Shown: positions 23,662 to 32,903, counted from the first letter of the stretch. The stretch: 64,000 nucleotides of DNA from Vulcanimicrobiia bacterium (GCA_025934645.1 JAICWY010000004.1:21594-85593); one strand, 5' to 3'. Translations and numbers: made by a program. Notes: a model not told the origin generated them from the sequence alone.

Positions 23662-26018
23662 GGATCCACGTTTACTATCAACCTAGTGCTGCGCTCCCCC
23701 TTGGCGAGCGGAAGAACGCGCTCGCGGATTGCCGCGCGAGCTCTCTGCGCATCATTTGTCTTGAGCGCGATGCGAAACCGCCACTCCTCGTGAAGGCGTG
23801 CAATCGGATACGGCGCCGGCCCCAAAATCTGCGCCGCGCCGCTCTCTTCCAGCGTCTGCGCGTAGCGCTTCGCCTGCGCCAGCGCGGCCGGCCGGCTGCG
23901 ACCTGCAACGCCCAAATAGATGAACGTCATCCACGGCGGATACCCGAGCGCGCGCCGCTCCTCCAGCTCGTGCCGCGCAAATCCGTCGTAATCGTGCCGG
24001 GCGGCGAACGTGACGGCAGGATGCGTGGGCGAATAGGTTTGCACGATCGCTTCACCCGGACGGGCGCGCCCGCTTCGACCGCAGACCTGCGTGATCAGAT
24101 CGAAGCTGCGTTCCGCGGCGCGAAATTCAGGCGCATGTAAGCCGATATCCGCGGCGATTACGCCTACCAAGGTGACCGTGGGAAAATCCAACCCCTTCGC
24201 GACCATCTGCGTTCCCACGAGCACGTCGCCTTCTTCGGCGAAGCGGTCCAGCAGGCGCGCATGATCGCCGACGCGCGTGGTCGTGTCGCCGTCCATGCGC
24301 ACGATACGCGCCGAGGGATACAACCGTTCAACTTCTTCTGCCACGCGCTGCGTGCCGGCGCCGAACTCTTTCACCGCCTCGCTGCCGCACGATTCGCATG
24401 CGCGCGGAACCGGACGTTGCGCATCGCAATAATGACAGCGCAACAGTCCTTCCGACCGGTGCAGCGTCAATGACACGCTGCAACGCGAGCATTCGGGCAC
24501 GTTTCCGCATTCGCGGCACAGCAAGAAACCGGCGCTGCCGCGGCGGTTTACGAAAAGGACGGTTTTTTCGCCGCGCGCGAGGCGATCGTCCAACGCCTGT
24601 GCGAGCGGCGTGCTAAAAATCCGCCGGTTTCCGGCCTCGAACTCTTTGGCCATGTCCACCACGCGCACCGCGGGAAGCGGCTGAAGCGTGGCCCGTCCGC
24701 CGAGCCGCAGCAGCTCGATTTCACCGTCGAGCGCGCGGCTGTAGCTTTCCAGCGCGGGCGTCGCGCTGCCCAGCAGCAGCACGCCGTTCTCCAAACGCAT
24801 GCGCTCGCGCGCGACCGTTACGGCGTTGTACCGGGGAACGGTATCTTGTTTGTACGAGGTTTCGTGCGCTTCGTCCACGACCAGCAGACGCACGTCGCGC
24901 AGCGGCGCAAACACGGCGCTGCGCGCGCCCACGACGACGTCGACATCGCCGCTCGCGCAGGCTTGCCATGCATCGTACCGCTCTCGATCCGAAAGCGCCG
25001 AATGCAACACGGCGACGCGTTCGCCGAACGCTTCTTCGAAACGCCGCGCAGTCTGCGGCGTGAGCGAGATCTCGGGCACGAGCACGATCGCGCGCCCGCC
25101 GTCATTCAGCGCGTGCTTGATGGCCTCGATGTAGACGTAAGTTTTTCCGCTGCCGGTGATGCCGAAGAGCAAGGCTTCGGCGAAGGCGCGCGCATCGACC
25201 CGCCGGCACAGCGCCTCGATCGCCTCGCGCTGTTCCGCCGTCGGCGGAAACGGTGCGGGCGTATCGCGGCGCGCGCGCGTTTTTGCAGGCGCGATCTCTT
25301 CTTCACGCAGTGCGCCCGCCTTTACGGCGCGCGCAAGAATCGCCGCGGAGAATCCGGCGAGCAGCGCGTCGGCACGCGGTACGCCGGGCTGTGCGCGCAC
25401 GAACTCGAGCAGCGCCGACGCTTTCGGGCCGCGCACCGTGCCGTCTCCGGGATATAACGCCTTAAACCGGTATTCGTGCGTGCGCGGATCGACGAAGCGC
25501 CGTTCGCGGCGCAGATCGCCGCTGCGGACGAGCGCGTTTACGTGGCGCAGCAACGTACCGCGATCGCCGGCGCGCCGCGCTTCGGCATGGCGCAGCAATT
25601 GCTCGAGCGAGAAGCCGCCGCCAAAATCTTCACGGATAAGGCGCAACAAGCGCTCGGGAACGGCGCTCCGGCGCGCGTTCCCGCGCGCAACCGGAACGAA
25701 ACTATCAACCGTGCGTGGAACGGCGCCGCCGAGCACGATCGCGCCGAGCGCCTCACCAAGCGTGCAGATATAGCGATCGGCGACGAAGCGCGCGAGTGCG
25801 AGGCCCGTTTCATCGAAAGCTCGAGGAACGCCCGGATACGCCTCAACGCGCCGCAGCGGGCGATCCCATTCGCGCTCGGCGGGCGCTTCGACGACGAAGC
25901 CGACGTGTTCGCGCGTACCTATCGGGATGCGCACGACATCGCCAACCCGCAGCCGCAAATCGCCTGCGTCGTACGAGAGCGGCAGATCGAATCGCGACGA
26001 ACGGATCGCCGCCAGCAC
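23658..26018 (-). CDS. priA: Primosomal protein N' (helicase PriA)
   Basis: 786 residues from GTG 26018. An N-terminal 3'-DNA-binding domain and winged helix (about 1-240) precede the SF2 helicase core with Walker A GITGSGKT at 286-293 and DEAH at 382-385. Eight zinc-binding cysteines sit at 501, 504, 510, 513, 528, 531, 541 and 544 (CRECGNVPECSRC...CHYC...CESC). PriA reloads the replisome at stalled forks. It follows aroB by 14 nt and overlaps mscS, so the gene sits in an unusual operon with shikimate genes. Confidence 0.95.
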   Translation of the reverse strand: MLAAIRSSRFDLPLSYDAGDLRLRVGDVVRIPIGTREHVGFVVEAPAEREWDRPLRRVEAYPGVPRAFDETGLALARFVADRYICTLGEALGAIVLGGAVPRTVDSFVPVARGNARRSAVPERLLRLIREDFGGGFSLEQLLRHAEARRAGDRGTLLRHVNALVRSGDLRRERRFVDPRTHEYRFKALYPGDGTVRGPKASALLEFVRAQPGVPRADALLAGFSAAILARAVKAGALREEEIAPAKTRARRDTPAPFPPTAEQREAIEALCRRVDARAFAEALLFGITGSGKTYVYIEAIKHALNDGGRAIVLVPEISLTPQTARRFEEAFGERVAVLHSALSDRERYDAWQACASGDVDVVVGARSAVFAPLRDVRLLVVDEAHETSYKQDTVPRYNAVTVARERMRLENGVLLLGSATPALESYSRALDGEIELLRLGGRATLQPLPAVRVVDMAKEFEAGNRRIFSTPLAQALDDRLARGEKTVLFVNRRGSAGFLLCRECGNVPECSRCSVSLTLHRSEGLLRCHYCDAQRPVPRACESCGSEAVKEFGAGTQRVAEEVERLYPSARIVRMDGDTTTRVGDHARLLDRFAEEGDVLVGTQMVAKGLDFPTVTLVGVIAADIGLHAPEFRAAERSFDLITQVCGRSGRARPGEAIVQTYSPTHPAVTFAARHDYDGFARHELEERRALGYPPWMTFIYLGVAGRSRPAALAQAKRYAQTLEESGAAQILGPAPYPIARLHEEWRFRIALKTNDAQRARAAIRERVLPLAKGERSTRLIVNVDP

Positions 26019-26032
26019 TTCCGCGCTGCGAA

Positions 26033-27094
26033 TCAGCGGAATTCGCCGGCTCCCGGCGGCGCGTTCAAGCGCGAAAGCACCGCGCGCACTTGGCCGTCGC
26101 GGGCGACGACGCCGTACTCCACGTCGCCGATGGCTCGGGGCAGGACGAATCGCAACACGCCGCCGCGCTTCTTTTTGTCCGACTGCATGGCCGGGAACAC
26201 GCCGGCCGGAGACTCACTGGTCGCCATCGGCAATTTCAACAATGCAAGCAGCGCGAGCACGCGCAAATGTTCGTCGCGCGAAAAACGCCCCGTGCGCAGC
26301 GCGAGCAAACCCGCGGCGCGAAGGCCGATCGACACGCCGGCGCCGTGCGAAACGCGGTACCCCGACGCGCGTTCGATGGCGTGCCCGAACGTATGTCCCA
26401 GATTGAGCACTTCGCGCAAACCGTGCTCCATGCGGTCGTCGTTAACCACCGCGACCTTTACGGCCAGCGCATCCTGCACGATCGTTTCCCACGGCCAGCG
26501 CCAAAACGGATGCGGCGCGAGCGTTTCGAGCGCATCGAAAAGATCGTGCCCTTCGATGATGCCGTGTTTGACGATCTCCGCGAGGCCTTCGCGCATATGG
26601 CGGTACGGCAGAGTCTGCAAGGCATCCACGTGAGCGAAGACGGCGATAGGGTCGCGGAACGTCCCTGCGAGATTTTTTCCGGCCGGCAGATCGACGCCGT
26701 TTTTTCCGCCGATCGCCGCATCCACCATCGCTACCAAACTGGTAGCTACGTGCACGTACGGAACGCCGCGCATGTATGCCGCTGCGGCGAATCCGAACAG
26801 GTCGGATGCGACGCCGCCGCCGACGCCTACGATCGTGGTCGCGCGATCCGCCCCCACGCGCACGAGCGTTTCCAAAACCGTTTGCAGCGTCGAGAGCGTT
26901 TTGCGCCGCTCGCCCAGCGCGAACGCCTCGATGCCGAGCCGTCCCCGTATGCCGTTGGTGAGCGCGCGGGCTTCGGTCAGTACGTTAACATCGCACAGCA
27001 CCACGAACCGTTCGATACCGCGATCGCGCATGAACGCCCGCAGGGGCGCGCGGGCAGAACCTTCCACCGCAATCGGATAGCCGATCGCGTTCAC
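26033..27094 (-). CDS. aroB: 3-dehydroquinate synthase
   Basis: 353 residues. The NAD-binding glycine loop VGVGGGVASDLFGFAAAAYMRG, the VPTSL-like VHVATSLVAMVDAAIGGKNGVD and the metal-binding GLAEIVKHGII plus histidines in NLGHTFGHAIE are all present. It converts DAHP to 3-dehydroquinate in the shikimate pathway, using NAD+ and a divalent metal. Its ATG overlaps the aroK stop (ATGA at 27091-27094), and priA follows after 14 nt. Confidence 0.96.
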   Translation of the reverse strand: MNAIGYPIAVEGSARAPLRAFMRDRGIERFVVLCDVNVLTEARALTNGIRGRLGIEAFALGERRKTLSTLQTVLETLVRVGADRATTIVGVGGGVASDLFGFAAAAYMRGVPYVHVATSLVAMVDAAIGGKNGVDLPAGKNLAGTFRDPIAVFAHVDALQTLPYRHMREGLAEIVKHGIIEGHDLFDALETLAPHPFWRWPWETIVQDALAVKVAVVNDDRMEHGLREVLNLGHTFGHAIERASGYRVSHGAGVSIGLRAAGLLALRTGRFSRDEHLRVLALLALLKLPMATSESPAGVFPAMQSDKKKRGGVLRFVLPRAIGDVEYGVVARDGQVRAVLSRLNAPPGAGEFR

Positions 27095-27612
27095 AGTTCG
27101 ATGTTCTTTTTGTTCAGCCAGCCGACGATGTCGTCGACGATCTGCGCGGTGCTCATGTCGGCGGCTTCGGCAACATAATCGGCATGCGAATAGCGGGGCA
27201 TGCGCTGCTTGTAGAGATCCTTGATCTTCAGGAGCGAAGGCGTGGGACCGATGAGCGGGCGCACGCGTTTGCTGCGTCGCAGACGCCCCAGGATTTGCTC
27301 CGGCGGCACTTTGATGAACACGCGGTACGTGCGTTTCTTGAGCAACTTTAACGTCTCGTCGTAGGTCACTGCGCCGCCGCCGAGGGCGATAACGCCCGGC
27401 TCTTCCTCGAGCACGTGCGCGATGGCGTCGTGCTCGTAGATGCGGAACTGCTTCTCGCCCTGCGCGTAAAAAATATCGCTGATCGGTCCGTGCGCTTCGA
27501 CGACGAGATCGTCGATGTCGTAAAATCGCACGCCGAGTTTGCGCGCCAGCTTCTTACCGATGGTCGATTTCCCGGCCGCCATAAATCCGGTTAACGCTAA
27601 ATGCCGCTTCAT
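27091..27612 (-). CDS. aroK: Shikimate kinase
   Basis: 173 residues of the usual length. The P-loop GFMAAGKST lies at 9-17, with the shikimate-binding aspartate and FYDIDDLV around 31-38, an arginine-containing FR pair near 57-58 and the GGG substrate loop (ALGGGAV) near 76-82. It phosphorylates shikimate at the 3-hydroxyl using ATP. It is translationally coupled on both sides, with aroC upstream and aroB downstream. Confidence 0.95.
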   Translation of the reverse strand: MKRHLALTGFMAAGKSTIGKKLARKLGVRFYDIDDLVVEAHGPISDIFYAQGEKQFRIYEHDAIAHVLEEEPGVIALGGGAVTYDETLKLLKKRTYRVFIKVPPEQILGRLRRSKRVRPLIGPTPSLLKIKDLYKQRMPRYSHADYVAEAADMSTAQIVDDIVGWLNKKNIEL

Positions 27613-28763
27613 GGCACTGTGTCGAACAGGCGCGACGCCGCTTCGTTGCTGCGGCGCAGGTTATCCAGCGTCTCTTCGAGCGAATCGCCGCCGTATTTCT
27701 CGAGCACCGGCGCAACGAGCGCAAGGCGCACCATAGCCTCGCCGACCACCGCCGCTGCCGGGACGACGCACACGTCGCTGCGCACGATCGATGCCGGCGC
27801 GTCGGTGCCTTCGTGCAAGTTCACCGACGGGAGCGCTTTCATCAGCGTAGGAATCGGTTTGACGCTCACGCGCAGCGTAATGGCTTGACCGTTGCTCATG
27901 CCGCCCTCGATGCCGCCTGCGCGGTTACTCGGCCGCACGACGTTGCCTTCTTCCAACGCGAACACATCGTGGGCCGACGAACCGGGGCGCGATGCGACAT
28001 CTGCTCCCAAGCCGACCTCGACCGCTTTTACGGTCTGCATCGCCATGAGGGCGCCGGCGAGCACGCCGTCCAGCCGCGTATCGGGTTGACGGTTGCTGCC
28101 GATGCCGGCCGGAACGCCGTCGACCCGGACTATGTACTGTCCACCGAGCGTATCGCCCGCGGCTTTGGCCGCATCGATTGCGGCGATCATCTGCTGCGCG
28201 GTTTCGGGATGCGGGCAGCGCACGTCGCTCTGCTCGACGTCGTGTTGCGAGAATTCGTCGAGCTCGGGCGCCTCCACGCTTCCGATGCGGTGCACGTACG
28301 ATCGGGTGGAGATGCCGAGCGCTTCCAGCAACTGCTCGCAGATCGCGCCCAGTGCGACGCGCATCGCCGTCTCACGCGCGCTCGCGCGTTCGAGCACGTT
28401 GCGAAGATCGCGGTGCCGGTATTTTAGCGCGCCGGCGTAATCGGCGTGTCCGGGCCGGGGATTGGTGAGCGGCTTTCCACTGCCTGCGATCGGGTCCATC
28501 AGCGCGCGTACGTTTTCGAAATCGCGGTTGCGGATGAGAATCGAAATGGGCGAGCCGAGCGTGTAGGAGCCGCGCACGCCGGCTAAAAATTCGATCTCGT
28601 CGCGTTCGATTTTCATGCGGCCGCCGCGGCCGTGTCCGCCTTGGCGCTTGCGCAGCTCGCCGTTAATTTTTTCCGCGTCCAAGCGCAGACCGGCCGGAAT
28701 GCCGTCGAGAATGCCTACCAATGCGGGTCCGTGCGATTCGCCCGCCGTCAAATACCGGAACAT
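27609..28763 (-). CDS. aroC: Chorismate synthase
   Basis: 384 residues from ATG 28763, where the family motif FRYLTAGESHGPALVGILDGIPAG begins directly. Other signatures are the KYRHRDLRNVLERASARETAMRVA stretch and the RPSNRAGGIEGGMSNGQ flavin-binding segment. The enzyme eliminates phosphate from EPSP to give chorismate and needs reduced FMN. It heads the aroC-aroK-aroB-priA-mscS run; the stop overlaps aroK (27609-27612). The dioxygenase gene upstream ends 43 nt before it on the same strand. Confidence 0.97.
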   Translation of the reverse strand: MFRYLTAGESHGPALVGILDGIPAGLRLDAEKINGELRKRQGGHGRGGRMKIERDEIEFLAGVRGSYTLGSPISILIRNRDFENVRALMDPIAGSGKPLTNPRPGHADYAGALKYRHRDLRNVLERASARETAMRVALGAICEQLLEALGISTRSYVHRIGSVEAPELDEFSQHDVEQSDVRCPHPETAQQMIAAIDAAKAAGDTLGGQYIVRVDGVPAGIGSNRQPDTRLDGVLAGALMAMQTVKAVEVGLGADVASRPGSSAHDVFALEEGNVVRPSNRAGGIEGGMSNGQAITLRVSVKPIPTLMKALPSVNLHEGTDAPASIVRSDVCVVPAAAVVGEAMVRLALVAPVLEKYGGDSLEETLDNLRRSNEAASRLFDTVP

Positions 28764-28806
28764 CCGCCTCTTCTTAGGCCCGGGCGGGAGCCGCGCCTGT
28801 AACGCG

Positions 28807-29589
28807 TCAGCGCATGTCGATCGAAAGCATCGAAATCGAACCGCCGTCGATACCTTCAACCGGGAAGGTGACGGTGTCTTCGGGCCGGCGCACGCCCAAA
28901 ACATAGACGAGCGGCAGATAATGGTCGGGCGTCGGCGCCGAGAGCAACGCATCGCGGCCCAGCGCTTCATACTCGACCAGCGGCATGTCGTCGCCGGCAA
29001 GGACGAGTTCGCGGACGCGCGCATCGAATCGCGCCGCCCAATCGAACGCACCGGCGGGGTGGCGTCCCCAGGCGTACGCGTGCAGATTGTGCACGATGTT
29101 ACCGCTGCCCAGGATGAGTACGCCCTCTTCACGCAGCGGCGCAAGCCGTTTGGCGAGATCGTAATGGAACCGGGGAGGCTTGGTTTCGTCGATGCTCAGC
29201 TGCACGACCGGAACGTCGGCTTCGGGAAACACGTGACAAAGAACCGACCACGTGCCGTGATCGAAGCCCCACGAGTCGTCGAGCGCGACGGGTGTCGCGG
29301 GCTCGATCAGATCGCGAATGCGGCGCGCCAGCGCGGGATCGCCCGGCGCGGGATAGCGCACCTCGAACAACTCGCGCGGAAAGCCGCCGAAATCGTGAAT
29401 TGTGCGCGGACTTTCCGACGCCGTGACGCCGGTGTACTCGACGTACCAGTGCGCGGAGATCGCTAAAACGGCCTTCGGCCGCGGCATACCGCGGCCGATA
29501 GCGTTCCATTTACGCGCGTACGGATTCTCCGTAATCGCGTTCATCGGATTGCCGTGACCGAAAAAGATCGCCGGCATCGCGGCGTTCAT
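28807..29589 (-). CDS. ygiD: 4,5-DOPA dioxygenase extradiol (LigB superfamily)
   Basis: 260 residues from ATG 29589, which overlaps the yceI stop (ATGA). The stretches FFGHGNPMNAI, AISAHWYV, DFGGFPRELFEVRYPAPG, DDSWGFDHGTWSVL and GSGNIVHNLHAYAWG carry the conserved histidines of LigB-like extradiol enzymes of the YgiD/DODA group. Members cleave DOPA or related catechols with a divalent metal. The physiological substrate in bacteria is generally unclear. Pairing with a yceI gene and a divergent HxlR regulator suggests a response to phenols or quinones. Confidence 0.88.
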   Translation of the reverse strand: MNAAMPAIFFGHGNPMNAITENPYARKWNAIGRGMPRPKAVLAISAHWYVEYTGVTASESPRTIHDFGGFPRELFEVRYPAPGDPALARRIRDLIEPATPVALDDSWGFDHGTWSVLCHVFPEADVPVVQLSIDETKPPRFHYDLAKRLAPLREEGVLILGSGNIVHNLHAYAWGRHPAGAFDWAARFDARVRELVLAGDDMPLVEYEALGRDALLSAPTPDHYLPLVYVLGVRRPEDTVTFPVEGIDGGSISMLSIDMR

Positions 29590-30134
29590 TGCTGCAGAAC
29601 CGCCTGCACATTCAATTCGATCCGCACCTCTTCGCTCACGAGCATACCGCCCGTTTCGAGCGCCTGATTCCAGCTCAAACCGAAATCTTTGCGGTTGATT
29701 TTCGTTTGCGCGCTGAAGGAAACGCGCTGACCGCCCCACGGATCCGATCCGCGGCCTTCGAATTCGCCGTCCAGCACGACTTCGCGGGTGACGCCGTGCA
29801 GCGTCAGGTCGCCGTAGACGCGGAAACTCTCGCCGTCACCCTCGATGCGCGTGCTCTTATACGTAAGTTGCGGAAAGCGTTCGACGTCGAAGAAGTCGGC
29901 GGAGCGCAGATGGCCGTCGCGCTGTGCCTCGCGGGTGTCGACGGACGAGGCGTCAATGACGGCCGCGATGGCGGTGGGGACGCTGCTGCCGGGCGCCAGG
30001 GCAATCGAGCCGGACACGGCGCCGAAGCGGCCGCGCACTTTGGTGATCATCATGTGGCGGACGACGAATTCCACGCTGGAGTGCGTCGCGTCGATCGCGT
30101 AGGTCTGCTGTAGTTGCGTAACGGTGCTGCTCAT
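29586..30134 (-). CDS. YceI family lipid-binding protein
   Basis: 182 residues without a signal peptide. The YceI lipocalin-like barrel spans nearly the whole chain: YAIDATHSSVEFVVRHMMITKVRGRFG at the start, LRSADFFDVERFPQLTYKSTRI in the middle and VSFSAQTKINRKDFGLSWNQALETGGMLVSEEVRIELNVQ at the end. Such proteins bind isoprenoids or other amphiphilic ligands. SD-like AGAGGA lies before ATG 30134. It is the first gene of the minus-strand operon, divergent from an HxlR regulator. Confidence 0.92.
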   Translation of the reverse strand: MSSTVTQLQQTYAIDATHSSVEFVVRHMMITKVRGRFGAVSGSIALAPGSSVPTAIAAVIDASSVDTREAQRDGHLRSADFFDVERFPQLTYKSTRIEGDGESFRVYGDLTLHGVTREVVLDGEFEGRGSDPWGGQRVSFSAQTKINRKDFGLSWNQALETGGMLVSEEVRIELNVQAVLQQ

Positions 30135-30155
30135 AGTTCTTATCCTCTGCTGTCT

Positions 30156-30212
30156 ACTTGGTTGCCGTTCGCAGCCAAGTGTGATATCGTTGTGTCAGTA
30201 ACTATTTCATAC
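30156..30212. promoter_or_regulatory. Candidate operators in the yceI / hxlR divergent region
   Basis: Two dyads occupy the 125-nt gap. The first, ACTTGGTTGC (30156-30165) with GCAGCCAAGT (30171-30180), matches at nine of ten positions across a 5-nt spacer. The second, GTAACTATTTCATAC (30198-30212), has the GTA-n9-TAC shape of sites bound by some HxlR-family repressors. Either could be the binding site of the regulator encoded at 30260. Confidence 0.5.
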
Positions 30213-30259
30213 CAGCCTACTCTTTACAAGAACGCACCTTTCCGTAGCCGAGTAACCAA

Positions 30260-30637
30260 ATGGAAACCACCCTTACCGATGCCGAGGTTTACCAAGGCAA
30301 CTGCCCCACCCGCGAGATCCTCAACCGCATCGCCGACAAATGGACGACGCTCCTTATCGGCTTGCTCGCTCAGACGGAGAGCCGGCGCTTTAACGAGCTT
30401 CGCCGCGCGATCGGGGGCATTTCCCAAAAGATGCTTACCCAGACATTGCGCGACATGGAACGCGACGGTCTCGTGCGCCGGAAGATGTACGCAGAGATTC
30501 CGCCGCGGGTCGAATACTCGCTTACGCCGCTCGGAAAAACGCTGTGCGAGCCGCTCGACGCGCTTCGCAAGTGGGCGCAAGATCATTTACAGGAAGTACG
30601 CGAATCGCAAGAAGCATTCGACAAACGCGCGCCTTAA
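30260..30637 (+). CDS. HxlR family transcriptional regulator
   Basis: 125 residues. The winged helix-turn-helix spans about 12-105 with the family motif NCPTREILNRIADKWTTLLIGLL. Cys15 sits at the position used as a redox or electrophile sensor in several HxlR regulators such as YodB. The motif RFNELRRAIGGISQKMLTQTLRDMERDGLVRR is the recognition helix region. It is divergent from yceI-ygiD across a 125-nt gap with two dyads, and most likely represses that operon. Confidence 0.93.
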   Translation: METTLTDAEVYQGNCPTREILNRIADKWTTLLIGLLAQTESRRFNELRRAIGGISQKMLTQTLRDMERDGLVRRKMYAEIPPRVEYSLTPLGKTLCEPLDALRKWAQDHLQEVRESQEAFDKRAP

Positions 30638-30704
30638 TGTGATTGCGCCTGCGCTTGCGGGTAGATTACCGTCCGGATTTTTGAACGCGGTAAGGATGAA
30701 CGCA

Positions 30705-30854
30705 ATGCAGGACGACTGGGCCCTCCTCGGATTATACGAACAGATAGTCGGCGCGACGGCGCTATCGATTTCACGCGCCGGGCGCGTCGTGGAGCTGCAC
30801 GTTCGCACGCAGCATTGCGACCTGCGCTACCGCACCGAATTGTACTGGCGGTAG
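30705..30854 (+). CDS. Possible 49-residue protein
   Basis: An open frame from ATG 30705 (MQDDWALLGLYEQIVG...) with AAGGA nine bases upstream and a stop at 30852-30854. It is the only candidate in the 296-nt gap between the HxlR gene and the DJ-1/PfpI gene. The sequence has alternating hydrophobic residues and ends in YRTELYWR. No family is recognised, and its short length makes chance possible. ATG 30696 in frame would add three residues. Confidence 0.4.
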   Translation: MQDDWALLGLYEQIVGATALSISRAGRVVELHVRTQHCDLRYRTELYWR

Positions 30855-30933
30855 CGCGCAGCGGCCAAGCCGCAGCATAACACCCGCGCAAGCAACGCCG
30901 TTTACCGCGCACGGCGCCGGGTATCCCGATTCC

Positions 30934-31518
30934 ATGGCAATGACAAACCGGCTCGAAGGCATGAAGGTCGCGATCCTGCTCGAAAGCATGTTCGAGCAAG
31001 TCGAAATGACCGAGCCTCGCAAAGCACTGGACGACGCGGGCGCGAAAACTGTATTGATTTCACCGCAGCCCGACAAAGTGCAAGGCGTGCATCACGACGA
31101 CAAAGGCGACGCGTTTCCCGTCGATCTGCAATTGGATAAAGCAGACCCGGAGCAATACGACGCCCTTCTTCTCCCGGGCGGGGTGGCGAACCCCGATCGC
31201 TTACGCATGAACCGCAAGGCGATGCAATTCGTAAAAAGTTTCGTAGACGCAGGCAAACCGATTGCGGCAATCTGCCACGGACCATGGTCGCTGGTGGAAA
31301 CCGACGCCGTGCGCGGGTTGCGCATGACGTCCTGGCCGTCGGTGCAGACCGACATCCGCAACGCGGGCGGCAACTGGGTCGACGAACCCAGCGTAACGGA
31401 TCGCAACATCACGACCAGCCGCAAACCCGACGACATTCCCAAATTCAACGAAGCGATGCTGCACCTGTTCGAGGAATCGCGAACGCGCGGCGAACTGCGG
31501 CAGCACGCCAACGCCTAA
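30934..31518 (+). CDS. DJ-1/PfpI family protein (class I glutamine amidotransferase-like)
   Basis: 194 residues. The nucleophile elbow AAICHGPWSLV gives the conserved cysteine and histidine, and an upstream glutamate in VAILLESMFEQVEMTEP completes the PfpI/YhbO-type arrangement. The later TSWPSVQTDIRNAGGNWVDEPSVTDRNITTSRKPDDIPKF stretch is also typical. Members act as deglycases, chaperones or proteases in stress responses, and which applies here is not visible. ATG 30934 is used; 30940 and 30961 are in-frame alternatives. Confidence 0.9.
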   Translation: MAMTNRLEGMKVAILLESMFEQVEMTEPRKALDDAGAKTVLISPQPDKVQGVHHDDKGDAFPVDLQLDKADPEQYDALLLPGGVANPDRLRMNRKAMQFVKSFVDAGKPIAAICHGPWSLVETDAVRGLRMTSWPSVQTDIRNAGGNWVDEPSVTDRNITTSRKPDDIPKFNEAMLHLFEESRTRGELRQHANA

Positions 31519-31523
31519 CGGAC

Positions 31524-32903
31524 TTAGCGCGAGGGCGGTACGGTATTCGGATAAATCACGTGCGGCGTGATGAGGAACACCACCTCGTCACGCTCGTGCG
31601 TGCGCTCGCGGTTCCGGAAAATCTTTCCAATCACCGGAATATCGGAGAGCCCGGGCAGTTTTGAAACCGTCTGCGTGTCGACCTCGCGCAAGAGCCCGCC
31701 GAGCACGATAGTTTGGTTATCGCCGACACGCAGTGTCGAGTCTATTTTCCTGTTCGCGATAACCGGATATCCGCCGACGAACCCTTGAATCGCGCTATAC
31801 TCGGGATGCATGTCCGCCGTCACGCTTCCATCGGAGCCGATCGTGGGAGTAAGGCGCAGCTTCACGCCGATGTCGACGAACTGCACTTGCTGGCTGCCCA
31901 GACGCGCGTCGTAATAGATGACCGGGTACGTTTGACCGATGAGCAGATCCGCTTCTTTGTTATTCAGCGTGACCAGCTTTGGCGTCGCCAAGATCTCCGC
32001 GCGTCCTTCGCTGACCAACGCGTTGAGCCGCGCATTAATCGCGATCGAATTGCGGGCGAACGCATACGTACCCGCACCGGATATCGGCTGTCCTGACAGA
32101 TCGTAGCCGCCGAACTGGACGCCGACGTCGCTCTGCTCGTTGACGGGCTGCAGATCCGCCACGCGCACCTCGAAGAGCACTTGCGGGCTGGGCATGTCCA
32201 TGCTTTTGACGAACTGCGAGGCGGCGCGTTGAACTTCGTCGTTCCCCGTCACGACGATTGCGTTCTGCCGGTCATCCGCCGCATAGGTGCCGTCGGGAAG
32301 AACGCCTTTGAGATTTGGCACCAGATCCGACGGCTTGATATACCGCAGCGCGTACACGTGCGCGAGGTTCCGGGTACCGTCGCCGTACGCCGGCGCGTCC
32401 AGCGCTGCGGTCAGCCGGCGCGCGCGATCGACCGTCTGCGCGTTGCCGGTCACGATGACGCTTGCGGTGCGCTTGTCCGGCACGATTACCGTGCCGTCCG
32501 GCAATCCGAGCGCGAGCGCTTTCGCAACGTCATCCGGGACAGCGTGCACGAGCGGAAACACGGCTGTTAGCGAACCGCGCGGATCGTCCATATCGGCATA
32601 CCGCCGGTTCATCAGCGCGCCGGATCCGACGATCAGCACGCTGCCTTCTCTGCGGACTTGCAGATCGTGGGCGCGAGCAAGCACGGTGAGTGCCTCGTCG
32701 AGCGTTACACCGTGCAGGTGCAACGTCACGCGTTCGGGTTTCAGTGAGTCGTCCGCAATGACGTTCGAACCCGATTCGGCCGCGAGCAGTGCGATCACGT
32801 CGGGTAACGCGGCGTCGTGCACGTCGAGTGACATCCGTGGGGTCTCCGCAGCGGCGGGCACCGCAAGCAGCAACGCCAAGACCAATGCGATGCAGATTTT
32901 CAT
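31524..32903 (-). CDS. pilQ: Type IV pilus secretin PilQ
   Basis: 459 residues with a signal peptide ending after AVPAAAE. An STN-like segment (about 22-90) is followed by N-domain modules (about 110-245) and the secretin beta-barrel domain (about 250-455). VIVTGNAQTVDRARRLTAALD, NAIVVTGNDEVQRAASQFVKSMD and the C-terminal TIVLGGLLREVDTQTVSKLPGLSDIPVIGKIFRNRERTHERDEVVFLITPHVI are secretin signatures. It forms the outer-membrane pore for the pilus, which supports a diderm host. It is shorter than Proteobacterial PilQ, lacking AMIN domains, and overlaps the PilP-like gene by 4 nt. It is the last gene of the operon. Confidence 0.95.
   Translation of the reverse strand: MKICIALVLALLLAVPAAAETPRMSLDVHDAALPDVIALLAAESGSNVIADDSLKPERVTLHLHGVTLDEALTVLARAHDLQVRREGSVLIVGSGALMNRRYADMDDPRGSLTAVFPLVHAVPDDVAKALALGLPDGTVIVPDKRTASVIVTGNAQTVDRARRLTAALDAPAYGDGTRNLAHVYALRYIKPSDLVPNLKGVLPDGTYAADDRQNAIVVTGNDEVQRAASQFVKSMDMPSPQVLFEVRVADLQPVNEQSDVGVQFGGYDLSGQPISGAGTYAFARNSIAINARLNALVSEGRAEILATPKLVTLNNKEADLLIGQTYPVIYYDARLGSQQVQFVDIGVKLRLTPTIGSDGSVTADMHPEYSAIQGFVGGYPVIANRKIDSTLRVGDNQTIVLGGLLREVDTQTVSKLPGLSDIPVIGKIFRNRERTHERDEVVFLITPHVIYPNTVPPSR

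Noticed and set aside
25715..27178. A 487-codon plus-strand open frame
   Set aside because: It is antisense to priA and aroB, both certain genes, and its translation has no recognisable feature.
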